From NCBI RefSeq assembly GCF_001896135.2, contig NZ_MPOH02000049.1:1-55638 (forward strand): a stretch of DNA of 55,638 bases. The letters are read 5' to 3'. The first letter of the stretch is position 1. Each line of letters opens with the position of its first letter. This DNA is from Streptomyces phaeoluteigriseus. Lineage in GTDB: Bacteria; Actinomycetota; Actinomycetes; Streptomycetales; Streptomycetaceae. Shown here piece after piece: positions 34,422 to 45,419 of the stretch. The notes under the pieces were generated by a model, which was given only the letters and a program-made list of their open reading frames with translations, did not search any database and had not been told where the DNA came from. The translations under genes and the position numbers were made by a program.

Positions 34422-37400
34422 CTAAACGTTCATCTGTCGCAGTTGGGGCCGCTTCGACGTGTTCGACTTAGCAATCCGGGCCGCCAGTTGGGCGACGGTC
34501 GGGTTGCGGAACACCGTCGTGACCTTCACGTCGACGTCCAGTTCGTTGCGTATGCGGCCGATCAGCCGGGTGGCCAGCAGCGAATGCCCGCCGTGGTCGA
34601 AGAAGTCGACGTCGATGCCGACCTCCCGCACGCCGAGCAGCTCGGCGAACAGCCGGCACAGGACTTCCTCGTTGTGGTCGCGCGGGCCTCGTCCGGCGGA
34701 GGCTTCGGTCTGGTCCGGTGCGGGGAGCGCGTTGCGGTCGAGCTTCCCGCTCGGTGTCGTGGGGAACTCGGCGAGCGGCACGATCGCCGAGGGGACCATG
34801 TACTCCGGCAGGTGTTCCCGGACCAGGTCCGTCAGCGCCGTGGGATCCAGCTCGGCCGTCTCCGCCTCGCGGTGGACCGGCACCACGTACGCGACCAGCC
34901 GCTGGTCGTCGGTGCCGTCCTCCCGCACCACGACCACCGCGCCGTCGACATCGGCGTGCGCGGTCAGCGCCGACTCCACCTCGCCCAGCTCGATGCGGAA
35001 CCCGCGGACCTTGACCTGGAAGTCGGTCCGGCCGATGTACTCGACCTGGCCGTCCCGGTTCCACCGCACGGCATCGCCGGTGCGGTACATCCGGGTTCCC
35101 GGCGCGCCGTAGGGGCAGGCCACGAACCGCTCCGCGGTCAGGCCGGTCCGTCCGAGGTAGCCCCTCGCCAGTCCGGTGCCGGCGAGGTACAGCTCGCCGT
35201 CGACGCCGGGCGGGACCGGGCGCAGAGCGGAGTCGAGGACGTAGACCTGGGTGTTCCAGATCGGCGTGCCGATCGGCACCCGGTCCGCTCCCGGCACGTG
35301 CTGCCAGCCCGTGACCTCCACCGACGCCTCGGTGGGCCCGTAGAGGTTGTGTGCGCCGCAGCCGGGCAGCAGGTCGACGAACCGGTTGGCCAGGGCGGCG
35401 GGGAAGGCCTCGCCCGCGACCTCGATCCAGCGCAGGCTGGTGCATTCCTTGGCCGAGGGCTCGGCGACGAACGCCTCGAGCAGGGAGGGCACGAAGTCCG
35501 CGCCGGTCACCCGCTCGCGCCGGATCAGCTCGGCCAGGTAGGCCGGGTCCCGGCGCCCGTCCGGGCGCGCCACGACCACGGCCGCCCCGACCTGCAACGG
35601 GGCGAACAGCTCCGGCACCGATACGTCGAAGCTCGCCGACGTGCTCAGCAGCACCCGGTCCTCGACGCCGACGTCGAAGTGCGCCAGCCCCCACTTCAGC
35701 CGGTTCATGATCGACCGGTGCGACACCTGCACACCCTTGGGGCCGCCGGTGGAGCCCGACGTGTAGATGACGTAGGCGGCATGGTCGGGCGACAGCGCGC
35801 GCCGCGGGTTCGCCTCCGAGCAGCCGGACGCGTCCGGCAGTGTCCCGTCGAGCACCAGGAGCGGCTTCGCGCTGTCGAGCACGTGCCGTACCCGGTCCTC
35901 GGGCAGGTCGGGGTCGATCGGCAGGTAGGCCGCACCGGCCTTGACCACCGCGTGGACCGCCACCATCAGGTCGACGGAACGCGGGATGCGTACCGCGACC
36001 AACTGCTCGGGCCCGGCGCCCTGTTGGATCAGCCAGTGCGCCAGTTGGTTGGCGCGCCGGTTGAACTCCCGGTAGGTCAGCCTCTCCTGCTCGGCGATCA
36101 GGGCGACACGGCCCGGGTCACGCTCGACCTGGGCCTCGAACGCGGCCGGCAGGGTGTCCGCGGGCACCGGGTGGGCGGTGTCGTTGACCCGTCGCACCAA
36201 CCGGTCCCGCTCCTCGGCCGACAGCACCTCCACGGTGCCGACCTGTGTCGTCGGGTCTTCGAGCAGCTGGTCGAGCACGCGGACGAGCCGGGCGGCGATC
36301 TCCTCGGCCGCCTCGCGGTCGTACAGGTTGTCCTGGTAGTCGAGCGAGAGCCGCAGATAGGGGTCGGAGGCGTTGAGGGTGAGCGCGTAGTGCGAGCCGG
36401 CGAACGGCCGGATGGCGTCGATCGTGAAGCCCGCCGAGGCGTTCGCGTCGACGATGCCCTCGCGGTCGATCGGGTAGTTCTCGAAGACGACGATCGTGTC
36501 GAACAGGGCGGGCAGCCCGACGCCGCGCTGGATGTCGGCCAGCCCGTAGTAGTGGTGGTCGAGCAGGGAGACCTGCCGGTTCTGCAGATCGGTGATGAGG
36601 TCGCCCATGCTGTGGTCCGGTCGGCACAAGGCCCTGATCGGCAGGGTGTTGATGAACAGGCCCACCATTTCGTCCGAGCCGGTCAGGTCCGCCGGGCGGC
36701 CGTTGACGACGGCTCCGAACACCACGTCCTGCTGCCCGGTCAGCTTGGACAGGAGGATCGCCCAGGCGCCCTGCAGCAGCGTGTTCAGCGTGACTCCGAG
36801 CTGCGCGGCGCGCCGGGCGAGTTCGCGGCCCTTGTCGATCGACAGCGGTACCTCGACGCGTCCGAGGGCGGACGCCTCCCCCTTGAGGCGGGTGTCCGGG
36901 GCCACCAGCGTCGGCTGGTCGAATCCGGCGAGTTCGGCCTTCCACCGCGCCGCCGACGCCTCGCGGTCCTGCTGGGACAGCCAGGCCAGGTAGTCGCCGT
37001 AGCTTCGGGCCGGAGCAAGCTCGCGGGTCCCGGCGTACAGCCGGATCAGGTCCGTGATCACCACCGGTGAGGACCAGCCGTCGAACAGGGTGTGGTGCGC
37101 GGTGACGATGAGCTTCGCCTGCCGCGGCCCGCAGGTGAGCAGTGCCAGGCGGAGCAACGGTGGCCGGGTGGGGTCTAGTTGGTCGGCCCGGTCGTCGGCG
37201 AGGGCCTTGTCGAGCGCCGCGTCCTGCTCGGCCTCGCTCCGACCGGTCAGATCGATGTGCCGCCAGGGTACGACGACGTGTTCCGCCACGACCTGCACCG
37301 GATCGCCGCCGGCCGTGCTCAGGAACGCGGAGCGCAGGTTCGGATGGCGGTCGAGGAGCGCCTGTCCGGCCGACCGCACGCGCGCCGGGTCCACGTGCCC

Positions 37401-40400
37401 GGACAGGTGCAGCACGAACTGCATGTGGTAGACGTCGAAAGAGCCGTCGGCGAGCGCGGCCTGGAACTGGATGCCGGACTGCCCGGGGGCCTGCGGCCAC
37501 ACCTCGACCAGGCGGCCGTAGCGCTCCTCCCAGGTCTCGATCTCGTCCTGCTCCACCGTGACCAGCGGGGCGTCCGAGGGGGTGAGCCCGCCGGTCAGCG
37601 GACGTGCGGCGTGCGCGGCCAGGCCGTGCAGCACCTCGACCCACAGCTCGGCCAGTTCGGAGGCCCGCTCGCGGGACAGCACCCCGGTGGGGAACATGAA
37701 GGCCGCCTGCAACCGGGTGCCTTCGGCGGTGTCCGTGACGACCGAGTTGACCTCGAGGGCGGACAGCGCTGGCAGGTCCGGGTCGGGCGCCGGGATCAGC
37801 TCGGTGGACCAGGACGCCGGACCCCACCCGTCCGCGCGCAGGTGCTCGGGCACGTCGGCGTCGGAGATCCGGCCGAGGTAGTTGAACCCGATCTGCGGCA
37901 CCGGGTGCTCGGCGAGCTGCCGGGCCGTCTCCGGGTTCAGGTGGCGCAGCAGTCCGTACCCCATGCCCTTGTCCGGGATCCCGCGCAGTTGCTCCTTGAC
38001 CAGCTTGACCGCCTTCCCGGCCGCGGGACCGCCCGCGAGCACGTCGGCCAGGTCCACCCCGCTCACGTCGACCCGGGCCGGGTACATGCTGGTGAACCAT
38101 CCGACGGTGCGGGAGAGGTCGGCCCCGGGGACCACGTCCTCCTCGCGGCCGTGCCCCTCCAGCCGGACCAGGGTCGAGCGGTCCGCACCGCGCCACCGGT
38201 CGACCGCCAGGGCGAGCGCGGCGAGCAGCACGTCGGTCCCGGTGGCCCTGAACGCCGCGGGAAGTCTCGTCAGCACCGCCTCGGTGACGTCGGCGGGCAG
38301 TGCCACCCGCACGCTGTCGACGGTGGACATCACATCCACCGCCGGGTCGAACGCCCGCGTCCCCAGCGGGGGGTTCGGTGCGGCGAGCAGGTCCCGCCAG
38401 TACGGCAGTTCCGCCTCCCGCTCCGGGGTGAGGGCCTCGGTGCACAGGGCCGAGACCCAGCGGCGGGCCGACGTGCCGACCGCGGGCAGCCCGGGCGCTC
38501 GCCCGACCGGATCCGCTGCCAGGCCTCGGCGAGGTCCGACATGAGGATGCGCCAGGAGACTCCGTCCACGACCAGGTGGTGGAGCACCACGAGCAGCCTG
38601 CCCTCGCCCGGCTCCCCCTCGTCCGACTCGGCGGCGAACCAGACGAAGTCCGCCATGGTTCCGGCCTCCGGGTCGAGTCGCCCGGCCGCCTCGTCCAGCT
38701 CCGCCTTCGCCGACTCCAGCGAGGACGGCTCCTCCCACCGTCCGTCGCAGGGGACCCGGCGGATCAGGTCCGCCGCCCGCACGGTGCCCGGCGGACGCAC
38801 GACGAGGGACGGCTCGTCGCCGCGGACCAGCCGCGCGCGCAGGAGGTCGTGCCGGTCGAGCACGGCGTCCAGTGTCGCGGCGAGCCCGCTCGCGTCGATG
38901 TCCGCCGGCAGCTCCAGCGCCATCGCCATGGCGAACCGGTTCGTTCCGCCGCCGGACTCGAGCACGTGCCGCGCCACCGGCGGCAGGGGCATCGGGCCGA
39001 TGCCACCGCCCGCTTCCTCCGCGAGCACCGGATGCCGGTCCCCGCGGGCGGAGGCCACCTCGGCCAGCCGGGCCGCGGTGCGGCACTCGAAGATCTCCCG
39101 CGTGGTGAGGTCCAGGCCCCGGGCCCGGGCCCGCGCCACCACCTGGATCGACCTCAGGCTGTCCCCGCCCACCGCGAAGAAGTCGTCGTCGACACCGACC
39201 CGCTCCACACCGAGCACGTCCGCGTACGCCGCGGTGACGATCACCTCGGCCTCGGTGCGCGGCTCCCGGTAGGCCTCGCCCATGAACTCCGGTTCGGGCA
39301 GCGCCGAGCGGTCCAGCTTGCCGGTCGGCCCGAGGGGCAGCCGGCCGAGAACGACGAACACCGACGGGACCATGTAGTCGGGCAACCGTGCGGCGACGAA
39401 CCTGCGCAGTTCGGCGGCCGAGACCCCGGACTGCACATCCACGTCGCCGATGCCACCGGCGCCGTCGTCACCGACCGCTCCCTCGCCGGTGTGCACCACG
39501 TACGCGACGAGCCGCCGCCCGCCGGCGGGCACCTCCCGGCTGACCACCACCGCCTGGCTGATCCCGGGGTGCAGCGTGCACGCCGCTTCGACCTCGGCGG
39601 TCTCGATGCGGAAGCCGCGCACCTTCACCTGGCCGTCGGCCCTGCCGACGCACTCCAGCTGACCGCGCGCGTTCCAGCGGGCCAGGTCGCCCGTGCGGTA
39701 CATCCGCTCGCCCGCGGAGCCGAACGGGTTCGCCACATAGCGCTCGGCGGTCATGGCCGGGCGGCCGTGGTAGCCGCGGCCGAGGCAGGTCCCCGCCACG
39801 TACAGCTCGCCGATCACGCCCTGCGGCACCGGGGCGAGCCCCGGTCCGAGGACGTAGGCACGCATGTTCCCCAGCGGGGTTCCGATCGGCGCGATGTCGT
39901 TCTCCGCCCACTCCTCGGACGCCGCGAGGGAGAACGTGGTGGCGTAGAAACTCTCGCTCTGTCCGTAGGAGTTGACGACCTGCACACCGGGCAGGGCCTC
40001 GCGCACCTGCCTCACCAGCCGCGCCGGGAGCACATCGCCCGCGAAGACGACCGTGCGCACGTCGGTCGTCTCGGCCAGGTGGTCCACCAGTTCCCCGAGC
40101 ACCGAGGGAACCGCGCTGATCACGTGGCCGTTCCAGTTGTCGCGCTCGCCGAGCGCCAGCAGGTTCGGCACCACCTCGGCCGTGCCGCCGGTGGTCAGCG
40201 TGGACAGCAGTTCGAAGACCGAGACGTCGAAGTTCACCGAGGTGCCGGCCAGCATCCGCCACCCGGGCGCGCGTCCAGCACGCGCACCAGCTCCCGTACC
40301 CCGTTGACGACGTTGCGGTGGGTGATCGCCGCGCCCTTCGGCTTGCCCGTGGAGCCGGAGGTGTACATGACGTACGCCAGGTTGTCCGGAGCCAGGGGCG

Positions 40401-42204
40401 AGATCCGGCCCGCTTCGTCCAGCGGCCCCTCGGACGCGTCCCAGTCGGCGCGGTGGTCGAGGTGGACGGCCGAGATGTCGTCGTGCGGCAGGTCCTGCCA
40501 CGTCCGGGAGTCGGTGACCGCGAAACGCGGAGCCGCTTCGGACAGCACGCTCTCCGCTCGCCCGCCCAGATACTGCGGGTCCATCGGCAGGTATCCGGCG
40601 CCCGACTTGAGGATCCCGAGCAGGCCGACCACCAGGTCCTCGGTGCGCGGCAGGGCGAGGACCACCAGGTCCTCCGGTCCGGCACCACGCCGGACCAGCT
40701 CCCGTGCGACGCCGTTCGCCCGGTCGTCCAGCTCCCGGTAGGTCAGCGTCCGGTCGTCGCACACGATCGCCGGGGCGTCCGGCGTCCTGGCGACCTGGCT
40801 CTCGAACAGCTCCGGGATCGTCAGCTCGGACACCGTGGTGGCGTTGTCGTTGAACCGGACGAGCAACCGGTCCCGCTCGCCCGCGTCGAGCACGTCGATG
40901 CCGCCGACCCTGCGCCCCGGTTCGGCCACGAGTCGGCCCAGCACGCGGACGAACCGGTTCGCGATTCCCTCGACGGTGTCCTTGTCGAACAGGTCGGCGA
41001 CGTACTCCAGTCGGCACTCCGCCCCGCCCGAGCCGTTCGGGATCATGTCGAAGAACAGGTCGAACTTGGCTGTTTTGGTCTCGAGCCTCTCGGCGCGGAC
41101 GTCGAGGCCGGGGATCTCCAGGTCCGGCACGGGCGGCTGCCAGGAGAGCATCACCTGGAAGAACGGGTGGTACGCGGTGGACCGGTCCGGGTTCAGCAGC
41201 TCCACCAGCCGCTCGAACGGCATCTCCTGGTTGTCGTAGGCGGCGAGGGCCCGGTTCCGCACCCGGTTGAGCAGTTGGCCGAAGCTCGGGTTCCCGGAGA
41301 GGTCGACGCGCAGGACCCAGGTGTTGACGAAGAACCCGATGAGGTCCCGCAGTTCCTCATCGGTGCGACCCGCGATCGGTGCGCCGATGGGCACGTCGTC
41401 ACCGCAGCCGAGGTGGTGCAGGAGGACCGCCAGCGCGGAGTGCATGACCATCGAGACCGTGGTGTCCTCCTGCGAGGCCAGCTTCTCCACGGACCGGAGC
41501 AGGTCGGGACCGATGGAGAACCGGACCAGATCGCCGCGGTGGCTCATCGTCCTCGGGCGCGGGCGGTCGGTGGGTACGGCAAGCGGCTGGGCCAGATCGG
41601 CCAAGGTCTCGCGCCAGTACGCCAGTTGTCCCGCCGCCAGGCTGTCCGGATCGGACTCGTCACCGAGGACGTCGCGCTGCCACAGCGAGTAGTCCGCGTA
41701 CTGCACCGGGAGCGGCTCCCACGCCGGGGCCCTGCCCTGTGCGCGGGCCGCGTAGGCCGTGGTGAGATCGCGGAACAGCGGTCCGAAGGACTCCCCGTCC
41801 ACCGCGATGTGGTGCGCGACGAGCACCAGGGTGTGCTCGCTCGGTCCGCTCCGCACCAGCCTGGCGCGGATCGGCACGTCGGCGGCCAGGTCGAAGGCCT
41901 GGGTGGCCACCTCGTCGACCGCCGCCGCCCTGTCCTCCTCGTTCGTGACCTCGACGACCGGCAGGCCGAACGGCTTGTGGCCGAGTGACAGCACCTGCTG
42001 GTACGGGACGCCGTCGTCGTCCTCGACGATCACCGTGCGCAGGACCTCGTGCCGGTCGATGACGTCGCGGAGCGCCGACTCCAGCGCGGTCACGCTCAGT
42101 TCGCCGGTCAGCCGCAGGGCGAAAGCGCCGTTGTAGGTCGGTGAGGGGCCTTCGAACCGGTCCACGAACCACAGCCGACGCTGCGCGAACGACAACGGGA
42201 TCAT
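34422..42204 (-). CDS. NRPS, C-A-T-E-C-A-T (piperazate-type A domain plus one residue), two apparent frameshifts
   Basis: First synthetase of the modular line, about 2594 residues after correction. C1 (HHIAVDG) would accept from the discrete PCP or the polyketide. A1 (MYTSGSTGKPKG) gives code DVFSVASYAK, piperazate type; T1 DDFFAVGGDSLRSIQ; E (HHLVVDG) makes the D-form; C2 (HHTLFDG); A2 (YTSGSTGGPKG) with code DVPDEALVEK, unassigned; T2 DVDFFDHGGHSLLATR. A2 is very close at DNA level to the A domain of the terminal NRPS. ATG 42204 follows GGAGAAACA. The frame shifts near 40264-40267 (ARPG / WRMLAGTS, one G missing) and near 38497-38500 (GERPG / LPAVGTSA, one G missing of a GGG run). With both restored the length is 2595 codons, and all domains are complete. 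Confidence 0.93.
38497..38500 (-). other. Apparent -1 frameshift in first NRPS (E domain)
   Basis: AWQRIRSGERPG is followed in another frame by LPAVGTSARRWVSAL, the regular E-domain sequence. One G is missing from a GGG run. Confidence 0.85.
40264..40267 (-). other. Apparent -1 frameshift in first NRPS (A1 domain)
   Basis: ELVRVLDARPG is followed in another frame by WRMLAGTSVNFDVSVFELL, the A4 core region. One G is missing from the run before TGG. The specificity code lies beyond the shift and is unaffected. Confidence 0.85.
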
Positions 42205-42248
42205 TGTTTCTCCAAAATCGGCGGAGCCACCTGGGAGCGAGCCGTCAC

Positions 42249-43436
42249 TCAGCTCTGATCGAGCAGCGTCAGGAGTTCGGTGTTGTAGAAGTCGTCGATG
42301 GAGCAGGCGCCCGACAGCGTCGAGAAGTAGCGGTCGATCAGCTCCTGGTGGCCGACCAGTTTCCGGAGGAAGTCGGCCCGCCCCTCGGGCTTCAACTCGG
42401 CCACGTTGAGCGCGCCCTGGTAGAAGCCGGAGAAGTCGTCGTCCAGGTCGTCCTCGTAGCGCCGCAGCGCCGCTTCGAGCGCCGCGTCGTCGTGCAACTG
42501 CTCCCCGACATGGCCGGTGAGCGACCGGGCCTGGAGGAAGGCGTCGGTGATGCCGCGGGCGGTGATGGAGTCCTTGTGGTGCACCGCGTCACCGATCAGC
42601 GCCCATCCGGGCCCGTAGGCCTTGCGGAAGTAGTTCTCCTGGTGCCCGGTGCCGTACAGCTGCTCCACGCGCCTGCCCGCGTTCATCCGCTCGTACAACT
42701 CGGGCGCCGTCGTGCGCACGGCCTCCAGGTAGGCGGGTTCCACCGCGGTGCGGACGTCGGAGAACTCGTCCTGCGGGAAGTAGGTCATCACCAGCGTGAG
42801 GTCGTCGTTGGTGGGAATGACGCCGATCCAGCGGCCCTGCCGCTCGTACAGCTCGAAGTGCGCGGGAACGCCGGCCCAGTAGCTGTAGTACGTGCAGGTC
42901 ATCCGCGGGTGCTCGACGACGTTGCGCGCGCCGGCCTTGCGGGCCACCAGCGATCGCATGCCGTCCGCGCCGACGACCAGCCGCGCCCGGTCCGTCGCCC
43001 CGGCGCCGCCCGGTGTCGTGTACCGCACCCCGACGACCCGGCCCTCCTCGAACACCAGATCGGTGACCGCGCAGGACTCCCGGAACTCCACTCCGGCCGC
43101 CACGGCACCGCCCGCGAGGATCGGGTCGAGCACGAAGCGCCTCGGCGCGTACGTGGTCCGCTGGCCGTCGACGGGCAGGGAGAAGCCGTCCAGGCGGACA
43201 CCGGGCGCCTCGTAGCTCTGGTGGTCGATCGGCCGGCAGCCCGCGTCGCGCAGCTCGTCGAGCAGCCCCCACTGCTTGAGCAGGGCCACGCCCGGTTGGT
43301 GGATGTAGTGCGAGGACAGCGTGTCCTGCGGGAACCGCGCTTTCTCCAGGAGCAGGACGCGATATCCCTGCCGCGCGAAAAGCATGGCCGTCGGCGAACC
43401 CGCACAACGGGCACCTATGACAATCACGTCGTACAT
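42249..43436 (-). CDS. FAD-dependent monooxygenase (geranylgeranyl-reductase/halogenase superfamily), likely PCP-directed
   Basis: 395 residues. The N-terminal FAD Rossmann motif is DVIVIGARCAGSPTAMLFARQGYRVLLLEK, partly visible as GARCAGS; the second FAD motif is ALIGDAVHHKDSITARGI. GRWIGVIPTND takes the place of the GWxWxIP motif of flavin halogenases and there is no clear halogenase lysine, so oxygenation or dehydrogenation is favoured over halogenation. It lies between the NRPS genes and a free-standing PCP and A domain on the same strand, 44 bp from the NRPS start and 54 bp from the PCP stop, so an aminoacyl-S-PCP is the obvious candidate substrate. Hydroxylation (N- or C-) or oxidation of that residue is inferred. 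ATG 43436 follows AGAGAGG. Confidence 0.85.
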   Translation of the reverse strand: MYDVIVIGARCAGSPTAMLFARQGYRVLLLEKARFPQDTLSSHYIHQPGVALLKQWGLLDELRDAGCRPIDHQSYEAPGVRLDGFSLPVDGQRTTYAPRRFVLDPILAGGAVAAGVEFRESCAVTDLVFEEGRVVGVRYTTPGGAGATDRARLVVGADGMRSLVARKAGARNVVEHPRMTCTYYSYWAGVPAHFELYERQGRWIGVIPTNDDLTLVMTYFPQDEFSDVRTAVEPAYLEAVRTTAPELYERMNAGRRVEQLYGTGHQENYFRKAYGPGWALIGDAVHHKDSITARGITDAFLQARSLTGHVGEQLHDDAALEAALRRYEDDLDDDFSGFYQGALNVAELKPEGRADFLRKLVGHQELIDRYFSTLSGACSIDDFYNTELLTLLDQS

Positions 43437-43490
43437 GGCGCCTCTCTTGCCAATGGGACTGTTGACCTATTGGGCTGTTCGGCTGCGGGG

Positions 43491-43721
43491 CTATGGCGTT
43501 ACCGCACCCAGGGATTCGATGTACGCGGAAATCGACGCCACCGTCGGGTTGAGGAACATCTGGTCCATCGGGACCTCGGCGCCCAACTCCTCGACGAACG
43601 CACCCTGAATCCTGGCCATGATCACGGACTGGCCGCCCAGGGCGAAGAAGTTGTCGTCGACCGAAATGTCGTCGCGCTGGAGTTCCCGGCACCAGATGAG
43701 GCGCACGCTGTCGGCAATCAT
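43491..43721 (-). CDS. Free-standing peptidyl carrier protein (second)
   Basis: 76-residue carrier domain with phosphopantetheine motif DDNFFALGGQSVIMARIQ. ATG 43721 is preceded by GAGAGGAA at a good distance; an in-frame GTG at 43742 would add seven residues. It lies 34 bp after the discrete A domain and just before the FAD monooxygenase, forming an A-PCP-oxidase set. It probably carries the residue that enters at the first C domain of the NRPS, or supplies it by transfer. Confidence 0.88.
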   Translation of the reverse strand: MIADSVRLIWCRELQRDDISVDDNFFALGGQSVIMARIQGAFVEELGAEVPMDQMFLNPTVASISAYIESLGAVTP

Positions 43722-43755
43722 CACATTCCTCTCGGTGGCCACCAGGGCCTGTCGA

Positions 43756-45342
43756 CTATGCCGTCGTGCCGATACCGGCGAACCGGTTCCGGCACGCCTC
43801 GACGAGTGCCGCGCGGTCGACCTTTCCGTGCGGGCTCAACGGAATCCGCGGGATGGTGAGGAACCGGGCCGGCACCATGTTCCGCGGCAGCGTCTCCAGG
43901 AGACGGCCGCGCACGTCGTCCTCGGCGAGATCGCCGCCCGCCGGGACGAGGAACGCGACCAGCTCGGCGTCGCCGGAGTCGGTGTACGTGATCACCACGG
44001 CGGCCTCCCGGACCCCGGCCAGCCTGCCGAGCGCCCGCTCGATGTCGGTGGGGTCGATGCGCATGCCCCGCACCTTCACCTGGGCGTCCATCCGCCCGGT
44101 GACGACCAGTTCGCCGGCCTCGGTGACCGTTCCGCGGTCACCGGTGCGGTAGAGCCTGCGCGGCGCGCCGTCGACCACGATCGTCGTGAACCTCTCGTTC
44201 TCCGGTCCGGTGCCGTTGAGGTAACCCGCGCCGACGCCGGTCCCGGAGATGCAGATCTCGCCGTACTCCCCGGCCGCGACCGCGCGCATCTGCTCGTCGA
44301 GGAGGTGGATGTCGGTGTTGTGGGCGGGCCTGCCGACGGGCGCGATGTCCTGTTCGCCGGGCCAGTACTCGGCGAGGTCGTACGACGTGGCGACATCCGT
44401 GCACTCGGCGACGCCGTACTGGTGCAGGAGGGTGCACGTGTTGCCCTCGCGCCGCGCCCAGTCCGCGATCCGTTCGACCTTCAGCGGTTCCCCGCCGAAC
44501 AGCACGTAGTCGAGCCGGGCGAGCGCCTCACCTCCGCGTGCGGTCTCCCAGTCCACCAACAGGTACAGCGTGCTGGAGGCGCAGTGCACCGTGCGTATGT
44601 CGTGCTCGGTCAGCATGCGGTAGGCCATCAGCGCGTCGAAGTTCCGGCTCGCCATCAGGTACTGGGTGGCGCCGCAGAACAGCGGCGCCATCAGACTGCG
44701 CTGGGAGAGGTCGAACCCGAACGCGCTGACGACCAGGTTGTTCGACCCGCTGTGCAGCCGGTACTGGAGGGTCAGCCAGTTCAGCAGATTGAACCAGCCC
44801 TCGTGCAGCACCGCGGTCAGCTTCGGCGTACCGGTCGACCCGGACGTGAAGACCGCGTAGCACACGTCGTCCCCGGCGACCCGGACTTCCGGAGCCGTCA
44901 CCGGGCGCCCGGCCAGCTGATCGGACATCTGCTCGAGATCGATCACCTCGACGGCCACCGACCCGACCAGCGCGGCCGTCGCCGGGGAGGCCACGATCAG
45001 CGCGAGATCGGGGATCTGCCCCAGCAGCAGTCGGAGTCTCGCCGACGGGTAGGCCGGGTCGAGCGGTACGTAGGCCGCGCCTGCCTTCAGCGTGCCGAGG
45101 ATGGCGACGATCATGTCGATCGAGTAGTCGAGGCAGACCCCGACCTTCGCACCTCGGCCGTGTCCGCACGCCGTGAGGAAGTGCGCGAACTGGTTCGCCT
45201 TCGCGTCCAGCTCCGCGTACGTCACCTGCCGGCCGGCGCAGAAGACGGCGATGGCGTCGGGGGTGGCCGCCGCATGCGCCTCGAACCGCTGGTGGACGGC
45301 GGGCGCCGGGGGCAGCTCGACCCGCTTTCCCTGAAGGATCAT
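43756..45342 (-). CDS. Free-standing NRPS adenylation domain
   Basis: 528 residues, a complete A domain without C or T. Core motifs: AVFTSGSTGTPK (A3), FGFDLSQ (A4), HQYGVAEC (A5, with V-A instead of P-T), YRTGDRG (A7), VKVRGMRID (A8) and PHGKVDRAAL (A10). Read-off code about DLRHLGQDVK, which matches nothing I know with confidence. ATG 45342 is chosen over an upstream reading because GGAG precedes it and the longer frame overlaps the regulator gene. It should activate one amino acid and load the PCP at 43491-43721; it may also load the PCP at 14090-14401, which has no A domain. It is clearly diverged from the A domains inside the synthetases. Confidence 0.9.
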   Translation of the reverse strand: MILQGKRVELPPAPAVHQRFEAHAAATPDAIAVFCAGRQVTYAELDAKANQFAHFLTACGHGRGAKVGVCLDYSIDMIVAILGTLKAGAAYVPLDPAYPSARLRLLLGQIPDLALIVASPATAALVGSVAVEVIDLEQMSDQLAGRPVTAPEVRVAGDDVCYAVFTSGSTGTPKLTAVLHEGWFNLLNWLTLQYRLHSGSNNLVVSAFGFDLSQRSLMAPLFCGATQYLMASRNFDALMAYRMLTEHDIRTVHCASSTLYLLVDWETARGGEALARLDYVLFGGEPLKVERIADWARREGNTCTLLHQYGVAECTDVATSYDLAEYWPGEQDIAPVGRPAHNTDIHLLDEQMRAVAAGEYGEICISGTGVGAGYLNGTGPENERFTTIVVDGAPRRLYRTGDRGTVTEAGELVVTGRMDAQVKVRGMRIDPTDIERALGRLAGVREAAVVITYTDSGDAELVAFLVPAGGDLAEDDVRGRLLETLPRNMVPARFLTIPRIPLSPHGKVDRAALVEACRNRFAGIGTTA

Positions 45343-45419
45343 CAACTGACTCCGATGTGAGAGGTGTCGGTCGGGCGAGCCGCCGGCGCACCACGGCGAA
45401 CCGGGCTCGGTCGGCACCT

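Noticed and set aside
20615..37070. Several long plus-strand frames across the NRPS genes
   Set aside because: They mirror the codon bias of the minus-strand synthetases and lack any domain; the minus frames carry all core motifs.
42249..43436. Flavin-dependent halogenase
   Set aside because: The GWxWxIP motif is not conserved and no halogenase lysine is evident; monooxygenase fits better.
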